Part shown: one piece after another, positions 44,318 to 53,612 of the stretch | Layout: every line of letters starts with the position of its first letter | Position numbering within the stretch: the stretch's first letter is position 1 | Assembly (NCBI RefSeq): GCF_003253485.1 | Contig: NZ_QKTX01000002.1 | Location: 186,001-250,000 of the forward strand | Direction of reading: 5' to 3' | DNA length: 64,000 bases | Source of the DNA: Algoriphagus aquaeductus | GTDB lineage: Bacteria; Bacteroidota; Bacteroidia; Cytophagales; Cyclobacteriaceae | Notes under the pieces: generated by a model | Told to the model about the DNA's origin: nothing | The model's input: the letters and a program-made list of their open reading frames with translations, nothing else | Databases searched by the model: none | Translations under genes and position numbers: made by a program

Positions 44318-46723
44318 ATGAACAGAACCATTAAAAAAGTTGCCGTTTTAGGTTCCGGAGTGATGGGCTCGCGAATAGCCTGTCATTTTGCCAACATCGG
44401 TGTCCAAGTACTTTTGTTGGATATTGTTCCATTCGAACTCACAGAAGAGGAACAGAAAAAGGGACTCACCAAGGACCATCCCGCAGTGAGAAATCGGATT
44501 GTGACGACAGCCTTGCAAAACACGCTGAAGTCCAATCCATCTGCTATTTATGACAAAGCGTTTGCATCGCTGATCTCTACGGGTAACTTCGACGATGACC
44601 TTCCCAAAATCAAGGATTACGATTGGGTCATCGAAGTGGTCGTGGAGCGACTCGACATCAAGCAGCAGCTTTATGAAAAAGTAGAGAAATACCGAAAACC
44701 AGGAACTCTCATTACTTCCAATACTTCAGGCATTCCCATGCACCTGATGTGCGAAGGCAGATCTGAAGACTTCCAGACTCACTTTGCCGGTACTCACTTT
44801 TTCAATCCGCCACGCTACTTGAGACTATTGGAAATCATTCCCGGTCCAAAGACGAAACCGGAGATCATCGACTTTTTGATGGATTATGGAGATCGATACC
44901 TGGGTAAAGAAACGGTGCTGTGTAAGGATACTCCGGCATTTATCGCCAACCGAATCGGGGTGTATGCCATCATCTCAGGAATGCATGCCATCGAAAAAGC
45001 CGGTTTTGGTGTATCCGAAGTAGATAAATTAACCGGTCCGGTGATCGGACGGGCAAAGTCCGCCACCTTCCGCACGATGGACGTGGTCGGTTTGGACACC
45101 ACAGTCAATGTAGCGAACAACCTCCACAAGGCACTTCCTCACGACGAATCGCGCGACAAATTCAAGCTTCCCAAAATCGTCGAGGTCCTCTACAACAACA
45201 AATGGTTTGGAGACAAAACCGGTCAGGGCTATTTTAAAATGATCCGTCACAAAGACGGCAGCAAGGAACTAAAAGAGCTTGACCTGAAGACTTTTGAATA
45301 CAAAGATGTCGAAAAACCCAAATTCAAAGCCTTGGAAGCTTCCAAGGAAATCGATGACCTCAAAAAGCGTATCAAGTTCTTAGTAAATTTTGATGACCGA
45401 GCAGGCGAATTCTACAGAGCATCATTCTATGATTTGTTCAAATATTGCTCACACCGCATTCCTGAAATTTCCGACGAGCTCTATCGAATCGATCAGGCAG
45501 TTTGTGCCGGATTCGGTTGGGAACTTGGTCCATTTGAAACTTGGGATGTCCTAGGTGTGAAAGAAACGGTGGAAAAAATGGAAGCTGCCGGCGAAAAGGC
45601 TGCTCCTTGGGTTCACGAAATGCTAGGCGCTGGACACGATTCCTTCTACAAAGTCGAAAACGGTAAGCGAAAATACTACGACATTCCTTCCAAATCTTAT
45701 GTGGAAATCCCGGGCATCGAAGATTTCATCATCCTGGATACGCTCAAATCAGCAGGCAAGAAAGTTTGGGGAAATGCCGGATCGACCATTTACGACATGG
45801 GCGATGAGGTGATCGGCTTGGAGTTCCACACCAAAATGAACTCCATGGGTGCCGAAGTCATCGAAGGCATCAATACCGCGATCGGAATGGCCGAAAAATC
45901 ATACAAAGGATTGGTCATCGGCAACGAAGGCGGAAACTTCTCCGCAGGTGCCAATTTGGCCATGCTATTCATGTTTGCAGGAGATCAGGAGTTTGACGAA
46001 ATCAATCTGATGATCGCCCAATTCCAAAACACCATGATGCGGGCGCGATACTCCTCCGTGCCGGTGGTGGTGGCTCCGCACAATATGGCTTTGGGTGGGG
46101 GATGTGAACTTTCCCTTCATGCAGACCACATTCAGGCGCATGCCGAATTGTACATGGGCTTGGTCGAAGTCGGTGTGGGATTGATTCCCGCAGGTGGCGG
46201 AACGAAGGAAATGACCCGACGATTTGCCAATGGAGTCATTGCAGGAGACGTGGAGCTCAATCAGCTTCAGGAGTATTTCATGAATATCGCCACGGCTAAA
46301 GTTTCCACTTCAGCTGAAGAGGCCAGAGGATTGGGATACTTGAGAACCCAAGACGGTATCTCCCTCAATAGAAAAAGACAATTGGCAGATGCAAAAGCCA
46401 AAGTGCTTTCGCTGTCAGATTTGGGATATACACAACCGGCACAACAGACCAATATCAAGGTCTTGGGTAAGACTTCCTTGGCACTTTTCGAGGCAGGAAT
46501 CACCGGGATGATATATGGCAACTACATCTCTGAGCATGATGCCAAAATCGCCAGAAAACTGGCTTGGGTAATGTCCGGAGGCGATTTGTCCTCACCGACT
46601 GAGGTGTCAGAGCAATACTTGCTTGACTTGGAGCGTGAAGCTTTCTTGAGTTTAACTGGCGAGCAAAAGACCCTGGAGAGAATTCACAGCATCTTGTTTA
46701 AGGGCAAGCCGCTTAGAAACTAA
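44318..46723 (+). CDS. 3-hydroxyacyl-CoA dehydrogenase/enoyl-CoA hydratase fusion
   Basis: 801 aa bifunctional beta-oxidation enzyme. The NAD-binding domain comes first: VAVLGSGVMGSRIACHFANI (about 8-27), followed by GTHFFNPPRYLRLLEIIPG and KDTPAFIANRIGVYA. The crotonase domain is at the C-terminal side: IGNEGGNFSAGANLAMLF (about 530-547) and ALGGGCELSLHADHIQAHAE (about 590). This order (dehydrogenase then hydratase) is opposite to E. coli FadB. It hydrates enoyl-CoA and oxidises 3-hydroxyacyl-CoA. The next operon gene, thiolase, is separated from it by an inserted S23-like unit. Confidence 0.93.
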   Translation: MNRTIKKVAVLGSGVMGSRIACHFANIGVQVLLLDIVPFELTEEEQKKGLTKDHPAVRNRIVTTALQNTLKSNPSAIYDKAFASLISTGNFDDDLPKIKDYDWVIEVVVERLDIKQQLYEKVEKYRKPGTLITSNTSGIPMHLMCEGRSEDFQTHFAGTHFFNPPRYLRLLEIIPGPKTKPEIIDFLMDYGDRYLGKETVLCKDTPAFIANRIGVYAIISGMHAIEKAGFGVSEVDKLTGPVIGRAKSATFRTMDVVGLDTTVNVANNLHKALPHDESRDKFKLPKIVEVLYNNKWFGDKTGQGYFKMIRHKDGSKELKELDLKTFEYKDVEKPKFKALEASKEIDDLKKRIKFLVNFDDRAGEFYRASFYDLFKYCSHRIPEISDELYRIDQAVCAGFGWELGPFETWDVLGVKETVEKMEAAGEKAAPWVHEMLGAGHDSFYKVENGKRKYYDIPSKSYVEIPGIEDFIILDTLKSAGKKVWGNAGSTIYDMGDEVIGLEFHTKMNSMGAEVIEGINTAIGMAEKSYKGLVIGNEGGNFSAGANLAMLFMFAGDQEFDEINLMIAQFQNTMMRARYSSVPVVVAPHNMALGGGCELSLHADHIQAHAELYMGLVEVGVGLIPAGGGTKEMTRRFANGVIAGDVELNQLQEYFMNIATAKVSTSAEEARGLGYLRTQDGISLNRKRQLADAKAKVLSLSDLGYTQPAQQTNIKVLGKTSLALFEAGITGMIYGNYISEHDAKIARKLAWVMSGGDLSSPTEVSEQYLLDLEREAFLSLTGEQKTLERIHSILFKGKPLRN

Positions 46724-46727
46724 GTAA

Positions 46728-46776
46728 AGTATCTAGTATCAAGACATAAGTATCAAGACATAAGTATCAAGACATT
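46728..46776. repeat. Left heptamer array of S23 unit A
   Basis: Seven heptamers in perfect phase, all beginning AG: AGTATCT (46728), AGTATCA (46735, 46749, 46763), AGACATA (46742, 46756) and AGACATT (46770). It begins 4 bp after the stop of the dehydrogenase gene and ends 13 bp before the four-helix-bundle start codon. Confidence 0.85.
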
Positions 46777-46789
46777 AAACACACTAATT

Positions 46790-47149
46790 ATGCACAACTT
46801 CAAAGAATTAAAAGTATGGCAGAAAGCTGTTGATTTAGCTGTTAAGATTTACACCGTCACCAAATCGTTTCCTGTGGAGGAAAAATTCGGTCTCGTTTCT
46901 CAAATGAGGAGAGCTGGTGTGTCTGTTCCTTCAAACATTGCTGAGGGTTGTGCAAAAACTTCCTCAAAGTCATTTGTGAATTCTTTGGAGGTCAGTCTTG
47001 GTGAAAGTTTTGAGCTTGAAACTCAAATGATCATTTCAGAACGAGTAGGAATTCTTGATCCAGAACTCGCCAAAGAAATGGAAGCAGACCTTACAGAAGT
47101 TCAGCGAATGATCATGGGTTTAAAAAACTCTATTGAGTCCAAATCTTGA
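46790..47149 (+). CDS. Four-helix-bundle protein, S23/IVP family (copy A)
   Basis: 119 aa. The pattern HNFKELKVWQKAVDLAVKIY (about 2-21), FGLVSQMRRAGVSVPSNIAE (about 34-53) and the C-terminal EADLTEVQRMIMGLKNSI is that of the S23-like four-helix-bundle family, named for ORFs in 23S rRNA intervening sequences and related to the Avd accessory protein of diversity-generating retroelements. Function unknown. The gene is wedged between two beta-oxidation genes, and its stop codon TGA is the first three bases of a heptamer word. Comparing it residue by residue with copy B, I count about 52 of 119 identical positions. Confidence 0.9.
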   Translation: MHNFKELKVWQKAVDLAVKIYTVTKSFPVEEKFGLVSQMRRAGVSVPSNIAEGCAKTSSKSFVNSLEVSLGESFELETQMIISERVGILDPELAKEMEADLTEVQRMIMGLKNSIESKS

Positions 47150-47174
47150 TACTTGATTCTAGCTACTTGATAGT
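47147..47174. repeat. Right heptamer array of S23 unit A
   Basis: Four heptamers in phase, TGATACT (47147), TGATTCT (47154), AGCTACT (47161) and TGATAGT (47168). TGATACT is the reverse complement of AGTATCA from the left array. The array overlaps the gene's stop codon. Confidence 0.8.
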
Positions 47175-47211
47175 CTAAACCAATAACCCAATTACCAACA
47201 ACTAATCAAAA

Positions 47212-48387
47212 ATGGAAGCATACATAATAAACGGATATAGATCGGCGGTAGGAAAAGCCAAAAAAGGAGGTTTTAGATTTTACCGTCCAGATGACTTGGC
47301 CGCTGATGTGATTAAGCATTTGGTGGCAAATACACCAGGTCTCGAACCCAAAATGGTCGATGACCTAATCGTGGGAAATGCTGTTCCCGAAGCCGAACAA
47401 GGCATGCAGATGGGAAGAATGATTTCGCTCTTGGCCTTGGGAATTGATACTCCCGGATTTGTGATGAACCGTTACTGCGGGTCAGGATTGGAAGCTATCG
47501 CGTTGGCCGTAGGGAAAATCAAAGCCGGAATGGCCGATTGCATCATCGCAGGAGGTACAGAATCCATGTCTTTGGTGCCGATGATGGGCTACAAAACTGC
47601 CCTCAACTGGAAAATCGCCTCGCAGACGCCTTCTTACTACCTCAGCATGGGGTTGACAGCAGAGGAACTCGCCAAAGAATATGACATCTCCCGGGAGCAA
47701 GCGGATACTTTTTCGGTAAGATCGCATGAAAAAGCCCTGGCAGCGATTGCTGCAGGCAAATTCAAAGACGAAATCGTACCTGTCGAAGTAGAAGAAACTT
47801 ATCTCGACGAAAAAGGAAGAAAGAAAACCCGAAAGTTCACCGTGGATACCGACGAGGGACCCCGTGCAGGCACGACCATGGAAGCTTTGGCAGCATTGAA
47901 GCCTGCTTTTAAAAATGGTGGCCAAGTGACTGCCGGAAACTCCTCTCAGACTTCAGACGGAGCTTCCTTTGTAGTTGTCATGTCCGAAAGATTGATGAAA
48001 TCGCTGGGATTGGATCCGATTGCGCGAATGATGTCTTATTCTGTTGCCGGAGTGGATCCTCGCATCATGGGTATCGGTCCCAAAGAAGCTGTGCCAAAGG
48101 CGCTGAAACAAGCTGGACTTACCTTGAATGAGATTGACTTAGTCGAGCTCAATGAAGCATTTGCTGCGCAGGGACTTGCCGTGATGAAATCACTCGATAT
48201 GAATCCGGAAATCGTCAATGTCAACGGTGGTGCCGTCGCATTGGGTCACCCACTCGGATGTACCGGAGCCAAACTGTCTGTTCAGATTTTCAATGAACTG
48301 AGAAGGCAAAACAAAAAGTATGGCCTTGTCACTGCCTGTGTCGGTGGTGGACAGGGAGTTGCGGGTATTTACGAGTTACTCAAGTAG
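47212..48387 (+). CDS. fadA: Acetyl-CoA C-acyltransferase (thiolase)
   Basis: 391 aa. The catalytic Cys lies in VMNRYCGSGLEAIALA (about 84-99), the His in GGAVALGHPLGCTGAK (about 345-360) and the second Cys in TACVGGGQGVAGIYE near the C-terminus; LVELNEAFAAQG is also typical. It cleaves 3-ketoacyl-CoA in the last step of beta-oxidation. Both intergenic gaps around it are occupied by S23-like units. Confidence 0.94.
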   Translation: MEAYIINGYRSAVGKAKKGGFRFYRPDDLAADVIKHLVANTPGLEPKMVDDLIVGNAVPEAEQGMQMGRMISLLALGIDTPGFVMNRYCGSGLEAIALAVGKIKAGMADCIIAGGTESMSLVPMMGYKTALNWKIASQTPSYYLSMGLTAEELAKEYDISREQADTFSVRSHEKALAAIAAGKFKDEIVPVEVEETYLDEKGRKKTRKFTVDTDEGPRAGTTMEALAALKPAFKNGGQVTAGNSSQTSDGASFVVVMSERLMKSLGLDPIARMMSYSVAGVDPRIMGIGPKEAVPKALKQAGLTLNEIDLVELNEAFAAQGLAVMKSLDMNPEIVNVNGGAVALGHPLGCTGAKLSVQIFNELRRQNKKYGLVTACVGGGQGVAGIYELLK

Positions 48388-48394
48388 TACTTAA

Positions 48395-48429
48395 AGACAT
48401 TAGACGCTAGACACAAGACGTTAGACTCA
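48395..48429. repeat. Left heptamer array of S23 unit B
   Basis: Five heptamers in exact phase, each beginning AGAC: AGACATT (48395), AGACGCT (48402), AGACACA (48409), AGACGTT (48416), AGACTCA (48423). It starts 7 bp after the thiolase stop. AGACATT also occurs in the left array of unit A. Confidence 0.85.
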
Positions 48430-48441
48430 ACGACAATAGCT

Positions 48442-48801
48442 ATGCATAACTACAAGGAATTGAATGTTTGGAAAAGATCAATAAAGCTCTGTGCGACCAT
48501 TTATAAGCTCACAGCAAATTTTCCTAACGAGGAGCGATTCGGCCTTATTTCTCAAATGAGAAGAGCATCTGTATCAGTTCCATCAAATATTGCTGAAGGA
48601 GGTGGTAGAAGGACCGACCGGGAGTTTCTTCATTTTCTTGGTGTAGCCCATGGGTCTATTTGTGAATTGGAGTCTCAGCTTTATGTAAGTGTGGAATTAG
48701 AATTTGTCAATTTTGATCAAATCGATTCCATCACTGCCGAATTAACTGAAATCCAAAAAATGCTTTACGCACTTATCCAAAAATTTGAAAATCAAGCGTG
48801 A
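48442..48801 (+). CDS. Four-helix-bundle protein, S23/IVP family (copy B)
   Basis: 119 aa, same length as copy A and sharing MHN, KEL, VW, FGL, SQMRRA and VSVPSNIAEG (about 44-53). The loop after the shared core is GGRRTDREFLHFLGVAHGS instead of the CAKTSSKSF form in copy A, so the two are old paralogues, not a recent tandem duplication. It lies between thiolase and acyl-CoA dehydrogenase genes and would be co-transcribed with them. Function unknown; related proteins are oligomeric and basic, and some bind nucleic acid. Confidence 0.9.
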   Translation: MHNYKELNVWKRSIKLCATIYKLTANFPNEERFGLISQMRRASVSVPSNIAEGGGRRTDREFLHFLGVAHGSICELESQLYVSVELEFVNFDQIDSITAELTEIQKMLYALIQKFENQA

Positions 48802-48835
48802 CTATCTTAAGTCTTAAGTCTCACGTCTTAAATCT
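48801..48835. repeat. Right heptamer array of S23 unit B
   Basis: Five heptamers in phase, each ending TCT: ACTATCT (48801), TAAGTCT (48808, 48815), CACGTCT (48822), TAAATCT (48829). This is the reverse-complement pattern of the AGAC words on the left. It overlaps the last base of the gene's stop codon and ends 9 bp before the start codon of the acyl-CoA dehydrogenase, so it supplies that gene's translation leader. Confidence 0.85.
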
Positions 48836-48844
48836 TAATATCAT

Positions 48845-50638
48845 ATGGCAACAATTTCAAAATCCATCCAAGGCGGAGAGTTTCTGATCCGCGATACCGA
48901 AGCTCAGGATATTTTTATCCCTGAGGAGTTTACCGAAGAGCAAAGAATGATGGCTCAGGCCTGTCAAGATTTCATTGATACCGAGATTGAACCCAGAGTC
49001 GAAGAAATCGACAGCATGAAAAATCCTGATTTGGTCCCATCCATCTTCAAAAAAGCGGGTGATCTTGGGCTGCTTGGTATCACGGTTCCCGAGGAGTATG
49101 GAGGCTTAGGCATGAGCTTTAATACGTCCATGCTGATTGCCGATATCATTGGCGCTGCGGGATCTTTTTCTACGACTTACGGGGCACATACCGGAATTGG
49201 TACCCTTCCGATTTTGTACTATGGTACAGAGGAGCAAAAGCAGAAATACCTACCCAAACTGGCTGTTGGTGAGTGGGCAGCTTGCTACTGCTTGACTGAA
49301 CCCGATGCAGGTTCCGACGCCAACAGTGGAAAGACTAAGGCCACCCTTTCGGCAGACGGTAAGCATTACCTGATCAATGGGCAGAAAATGTGGATTTCCA
49401 ATGCAGGTTTTGCCGACCTGTTCATTGTCTTTGCCAAAATCGAGGAGGACAAAAACCTGACCGCCTTTATCGTGGAGAAGACCTTTGGTGGAATCACCAT
49501 GAATGAGGAAGAAAAGAAATTGGGGATCAAAGGATCTTCCACCCGTCAGGTGTTCTTCAACGATTGCCCGGTACCGGTGGAAAACATGCTTTCAGAGCGT
49601 GGTAATGGCTTCAAAATCGCCGTGAACATCCTCAATATCGGCAGAGTAAAACTCGGGGCAGGTGTCCTTGGAGGGGTACGTGGAGTGACTAGCCTAAGCA
49701 TCAAGTACTCTACAGATCGCAAGCAGTTTGGCGTGAGTATTAATACGTTTGGAGCCATCAAGTCCAAGCTCGCCGAAATGGCAACAAAAATCTTTGCTAC
49801 CGAATCCCTGTGCTACCGTGCAGGTCAGGATATTGAAGATCGAATGGGAGCTTTGGCGGCTGAAGGTCTTCCAGATGCTGAGGCTAAGTTGAAAGCTTTG
49901 GAGCAGTTTGCCATTGAATGTGCAATTGCCAAAGTCCATGGATCCGAAGTACTCGACTACGTGGTGGATCAGGGTGTGCAGATCTATGGAGGAATGGGTT
50001 ATTCGGCTGATGCTCCGATGGAAAGAGCCTATCGTGATGCCCGTATTTCCAGAATCTACGAAGGAACCAACGAGATCAACCGCATGCTGATGGTGGGTAT
50101 GGTGCTCAAGCGCGCCATGAAAGGTGAAATCAACCTCTTCGAGCCCGCGATGGCAGTGGCGTCTGAATTAACCTCGGTACCATCCTTCGAAAGCATCGAT
50201 GCATCCGAGCTTTTCGCTGTGGAAAAAGACATCCTCAAAAAACTCAAGAAAGTATTTCTGATGGTCGGGGGAAAAGCCGCTATGGCGCTTCAGGACCGCA
50301 TCGAAGACGAGCAAGAGATCATGATGAACCTGGCCGATGTGATGATTGAGATCTATGCAGCCGAGTCTGCGATTCTCAGAGCGGAAAAAATCGCCATGAA
50401 AAACGGCGAAGATTCAGCCAAAAATCAAATCGCCATGGCTAAGATTTACCTCTACGAAGCAACAGACAAGATCGAAGCTGCGGCAAAGGAAGCCATTGTT
50501 TCTTTTGCCAAAGGCGATGAGCAAAAAGTACTTTTGATGGGATTGAAGCGATTCACCAAGCCGGACTTTATCAACGTGAAGGAGCTCAGACGTCAAGTGG
50601 CCGATTACATGATTGCCCAAGGAAAATACCCATTTTAA
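48845..50638 (+). CDS. Acyl-CoA dehydrogenase
   Basis: 597 aa FAD enzyme for the first step of beta-oxidation. CYCLTEPDAGSDANSGKTKA (about 143-162) and MWISNAGFADLFIVFAK are FAD-site motifs; the catalytic Glu is in RISRIYEGTNEINRMLMVGM (about 395-414). The extra C-terminal 170 residues resemble the VLCAD/ACAD9-type architecture. Last gene of the beta-oxidation operon, with a strong terminator downstream. Confidence 0.93.
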   Translation: MATISKSIQGGEFLIRDTEAQDIFIPEEFTEEQRMMAQACQDFIDTEIEPRVEEIDSMKNPDLVPSIFKKAGDLGLLGITVPEEYGGLGMSFNTSMLIADIIGAAGSFSTTYGAHTGIGTLPILYYGTEEQKQKYLPKLAVGEWAACYCLTEPDAGSDANSGKTKATLSADGKHYLINGQKMWISNAGFADLFIVFAKIEEDKNLTAFIVEKTFGGITMNEEEKKLGIKGSSTRQVFFNDCPVPVENMLSERGNGFKIAVNILNIGRVKLGAGVLGGVRGVTSLSIKYSTDRKQFGVSINTFGAIKSKLAEMATKIFATESLCYRAGQDIEDRMGALAAEGLPDAEAKLKALEQFAIECAIAKVHGSEVLDYVVDQGVQIYGGMGYSADAPMERAYRDARISRIYEGTNEINRMLMVGMVLKRAMKGEINLFEPAMAVASELTSVPSFESIDASELFAVEKDILKKLKKVFLMVGGKAAMALQDRIEDEQEIMMNLADVMIEIYAAESAILRAEKIAMKNGEDSAKNQIAMAKIYLYEATDKIEAAAKEAIVSFAKGDEQKVLLMGLKRFTKPDFINVKELRRQVADYMIAQGKYPF

Positions 50639-50666
50639 ACAATAGAGATAGATAGGTTGAGTGCCA

Positions 50667-50703
50667 AGCCTCCGGTTATGAAAGCGACCGGAGGCTTTTT
50701 TTT
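50667..50703 (+). terminator. Terminator of the beta-oxidation operon
   Basis: AGCCTCCGGT (50667-50676), ten-base loop, ACCGGAGGCT (50687-50696), then eight T. Confidence 0.93.
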
Positions 50704-50793
50704 CGAAAACCATTCCGAAAATAATCTTCCGAATTTCAACTGAATTCACCTTTTGTATTTTTTCCGAGGAAAGAATCCAGCAATTTAGTGGGG

Positions 50794-52461
50794 ATGAAAA
50801 AGCCAGAAATACTTGTCGCCTTCCTTGGTTTGGTTCTTTTTGCCTGTCAATCCGAAAAAAATGATTTTGGATCCGAGATTTCCTCCGACGCCAGTCAAAT
50901 CCTGAAGGGAAAAACTCTTTTTGAGCAGCAATGCTCCACCTGTCACAACTTCAACGAGGATGCCATCGGGCCCAATCTGAGTGGTCTTACCCGACAGGTC
51001 GAGACCCAATGGATCCGTGATTTTATCAAAAACCCTGGGGCGGCGATCGATGCCAAAGATCCTCGAGCCGTTGAGCTTTTGGCCAAGTACAAAACCCAAA
51101 TGCCGGGCTTTCCTGCTTTGAGTGATCAGGACATCGACGCATTGCTGAGTTACATGCATACCTTTGAGACGCTGCCGATTCCGATCAGTGGCGATACCAC
51201 ATCCAATCTGATTCCCGAGCGAGTTCAAGATTCCGGTATTCGGTTAGAACTCGAACTTTTCACCCAACTTCCTGCCTCGGACACCGTTCCGCCTTTGGCC
51301 AAAATGACCAAGATGGAACCCATTCCAGGTACCCCGCGGCTGTTTATCAACGATCAGCGAATCGGTCTTTACGAAATTGAAAATCAAAAGCCGGTACTTT
51401 TCCTCAATCTGAAAGAAAAACGACCTGCCATGGTCAGCAAACCCGGTTGGGCGACAGGAGTAGGAAGTTTTGCTTTTCATCCTGAGTTTGAAAAAAATGG
51501 TCTTTTCTATACTTCCCATACTGAGCCGGGTGGCACAGCGCCCTCGGACTTTGGCTACACCGATAGCTTGAGCGTATTTATGCAGTGGGTGCTCACCGAG
51601 TGGAAAGCAGAAGATCCCAGGGCCAAAATCTTCAAAGGGACCGACCGGGAAATCCTCCGGATTGACAATGCTTCCCAAGCCCATGGCATGCAGGAGCTGA
51701 CCTTTAATCCCCATGCCCAAAAAGGAGATGCTGATTTTGGACTGCTCTACATCGGCTATGGAGATGGAGGTACGGCAGAAAAGCGATTTGCCGCCATCTC
51801 CAATCATCAGGGAAAGGGAATTTACAGCAGTATTTTGAGAATAGATCCAGCGGGGACTGACGGCAAAAATGGAAAATATGGCATTCCCAAAATCAACCCA
51901 TTTGCCGGAAAGTCCGGATTGGCGGGAGAAGTTGTTGCTTATGGATTCCGCAATCCCAACCGAGTCTTTTGGGATGACAAAGGAAATCTCCATGCCACCG
52001 ATATCGGTCAGCACAGCATTGAGGAAATCAACCGCATCGAGCCGGGCAAATTTTATGGTTGGCCGATACGTGAAGGTACTTTCGTGATCAATCCCTTCGG
52101 AAGTTTCCGAACGCTTTATCCTTTACCTGCCGATGATGCCAAGATTGGGGTAACTTATCCACTGATCCAGCTGGAGCATGACGAGACGGTGGCGGTGATC
52201 GGCGGATATATGGTTTCAGAAGGGCTGTTGAAAGGGAAATTTGTCTTTGGAGATGTGCCTTCCGGAAGATTGTTTTTTGTGGATCTGAATGAATCTTCCA
52301 GTCCTGTTACCCAGTCATGGGGCGTGACTTTTGGAGGAAAGGAAATTTCCATGAAGACCTTGGTAAATCATGATCGAGTGGATTTGAAGTTTGGAATTGA
52401 TTCCGATAAAAAGGTGTATATCATGAGCAAAACGGAAGGGAAAGTCTATCGGATCAAATAA
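50794..52461 (+). CDS. Lipoprotein with cytochrome c domain and PQQ-type sugar dehydrogenase domain
   Basis: About 555 aa from ATG 50794. The signal sequence ends in a lipobox (LVLFACQS). A cytochrome c domain follows with the haem site QCSTCH (about 50) and axial Met in TQMPGFP. The rest is a GSDH-like beta-propeller: GWATGVGSFAFHPEFEKNG, YGDGGTAEKRFAA, VVAYGFRNPNRVFWDDKGNL and HSIEEINRIEPGKFYGWP. It probably oxidises a sugar or aldose with PQQ in the periplasm and passes electrons to its own haem. Single gene. Confidence 0.88.
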   Translation: MKKPEILVAFLGLVLFACQSEKNDFGSEISSDASQILKGKTLFEQQCSTCHNFNEDAIGPNLSGLTRQVETQWIRDFIKNPGAAIDAKDPRAVELLAKYKTQMPGFPALSDQDIDALLSYMHTFETLPIPISGDTTSNLIPERVQDSGIRLELELFTQLPASDTVPPLAKMTKMEPIPGTPRLFINDQRIGLYEIENQKPVLFLNLKEKRPAMVSKPGWATGVGSFAFHPEFEKNGLFYTSHTEPGGTAPSDFGYTDSLSVFMQWVLTEWKAEDPRAKIFKGTDREILRIDNASQAHGMQELTFNPHAQKGDADFGLLYIGYGDGGTAEKRFAAISNHQGKGIYSSILRIDPAGTDGKNGKYGIPKINPFAGKSGLAGEVVAYGFRNPNRVFWDDKGNLHATDIGQHSIEEINRIEPGKFYGWPIREGTFVINPFGSFRTLYPLPADDAKIGVTYPLIQLEHDETVAVIGGYMVSEGLLKGKFVFGDVPSGRLFFVDLNESSSPVTQSWGVTFGGKEISMKTLVNHDRVDLKFGIDSDKKVYIMSKTEGKVYRIK

Positions 52462-52547
52462 ATCTCTTTTCTTGTATTTGGTTAACTTCGTCAAAAGATT
52501 GATCCAATAAGTCATTCTTGACCGTATCTTAGGGCTTAACCAGACCT

Positions 52548-53612
52548 ATGAATTCACCCAAATTCGATTACGAGCTTTTCTTTGAGCTGACTGCCGACTT
52601 GTTTTGCATCGCAGGATACGATGGCTATTTTAAAAAAATCAACACTTCCGTCGCTAAGGTTTTAGGATACTCCATGGAGGAGTTGTATAGTCGCCCGATC
52701 AATGATTTTGTACACCCTGAGGATAAATTTACGACAGCCAAAGTTAGAGAACAGCTGCATCAGTCTAAACCTCTCTTGAATTTTGAAAATAGATACTTAA
52801 CCAAGTCTGGAGAGACGGTGTGGCTTTCATGGACTTCGATGCCGGTAGACAGTCAACAAGTTGTTTTTGCGATCGCAAAAAATATCACGCACAAAAAGGA
52901 AATTGAAGAGCAACGAAATTCCTTACTTTCTCAATTGAGCCTACTCAATCAGGAACTGAAGCAGCTGACTTTTTCCACATCCCATGATCTCCGTGCCCCG
53001 GTCAATAATTTATTGTTGGCGTTTGACTTGCTGGATGTCAATAAAATTGAGGATCAGGACACCTTAGAACTGATCCTTTTATTGCGAAACTCGGGGAGAA
53101 AGCTTTCGGATACACTTAATAAATATGTGGATGTCCTTAAAGAAAGGCACGAAAAAGAAACCGCTATCGAGAAGATTTATTTCCAATCCTCGGTTGATCA
53201 GGTGCTGGATTCGATCAAAACCTTGATCGTATCATCCCAAGCATCAATTCAAACAGACTTTTCGAGGGCACCTCAGGTAGAATTCAACGGCCCCTACCTG
53301 GAGAGTATTTTCTTAAATCTGATTACCAATTCGATTCGTTATTCTAAACCAGGAGTTCCTCCACAGATTCATATCCGATCACAAATTGTACAAAATGGGG
53401 TTCAGTTAATTGTGGAGGATAATGGCTTGGGAATGGATTTGGATAAAATGGGCCATAAACTGTTTAGGATCAATCAGTCTTTTCATGGACATTCCGAAAG
53501 CAAAGGAATCGGGCTTTACCTGGTCTACCATCACATCACAGGATTGGGCGGAAAGATAGACGTCGAAAGTCAAGTCAATCAGGGAACTCGATTTACCATC
53601 ACATTTCCTTAA
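52548..53612 (+). CDS. PAS-domain sensor histidine kinase
   Basis: 354 aa, no membrane segment. An N-terminal PAS domain (about 5-120) with CIAGYDGYFKKINTSVAKVL and HPEDKF is followed by a coiled coil and HisKA with phospho-His in TFSTSHDLRAPVNNLLLAF. The ATPase domain shows FLNLITNSIRYSKPG, VEDNGLGMD and SESKGIGLYLVYHHITGLGG. Cytoplasmic sensor; no response regulator is adjacent. The last four bases overlap the end of the convergent GMC gene. Confidence 0.9.
   Translation: MNSPKFDYELFFELTADLFCIAGYDGYFKKINTSVAKVLGYSMEELYSRPINDFVHPEDKFTTAKVREQLHQSKPLLNFENRYLTKSGETVWLSWTSMPVDSQQVVFAIAKNITHKKEIEEQRNSLLSQLSLLNQELKQLTFSTSHDLRAPVNNLLLAFDLLDVNKIEDQDTLELILLLRNSGRKLSDTLNKYVDVLKERHEKETAIEKIYFQSSVDQVLDSIKTLIVSSQASIQTDFSRAPQVEFNGPYLESIFLNLITNSIRYSKPGVPPQIHIRSQIVQNGVQLIVEDNGLGMDLDKMGHKLFRINQSFHGHSESKGIGLYLVYHHITGLGGKIDVESQVNQGTRFTITFP

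Noticed and set aside
46728..48835. CRISPR array or diversity-generating retroelement
   Set aside because: Repeats are 7 bp without spacers and no cas genes are present. The S23-like proteins resemble Avd, but there is no reverse transcriptase or template/variable repeat pair nearby.
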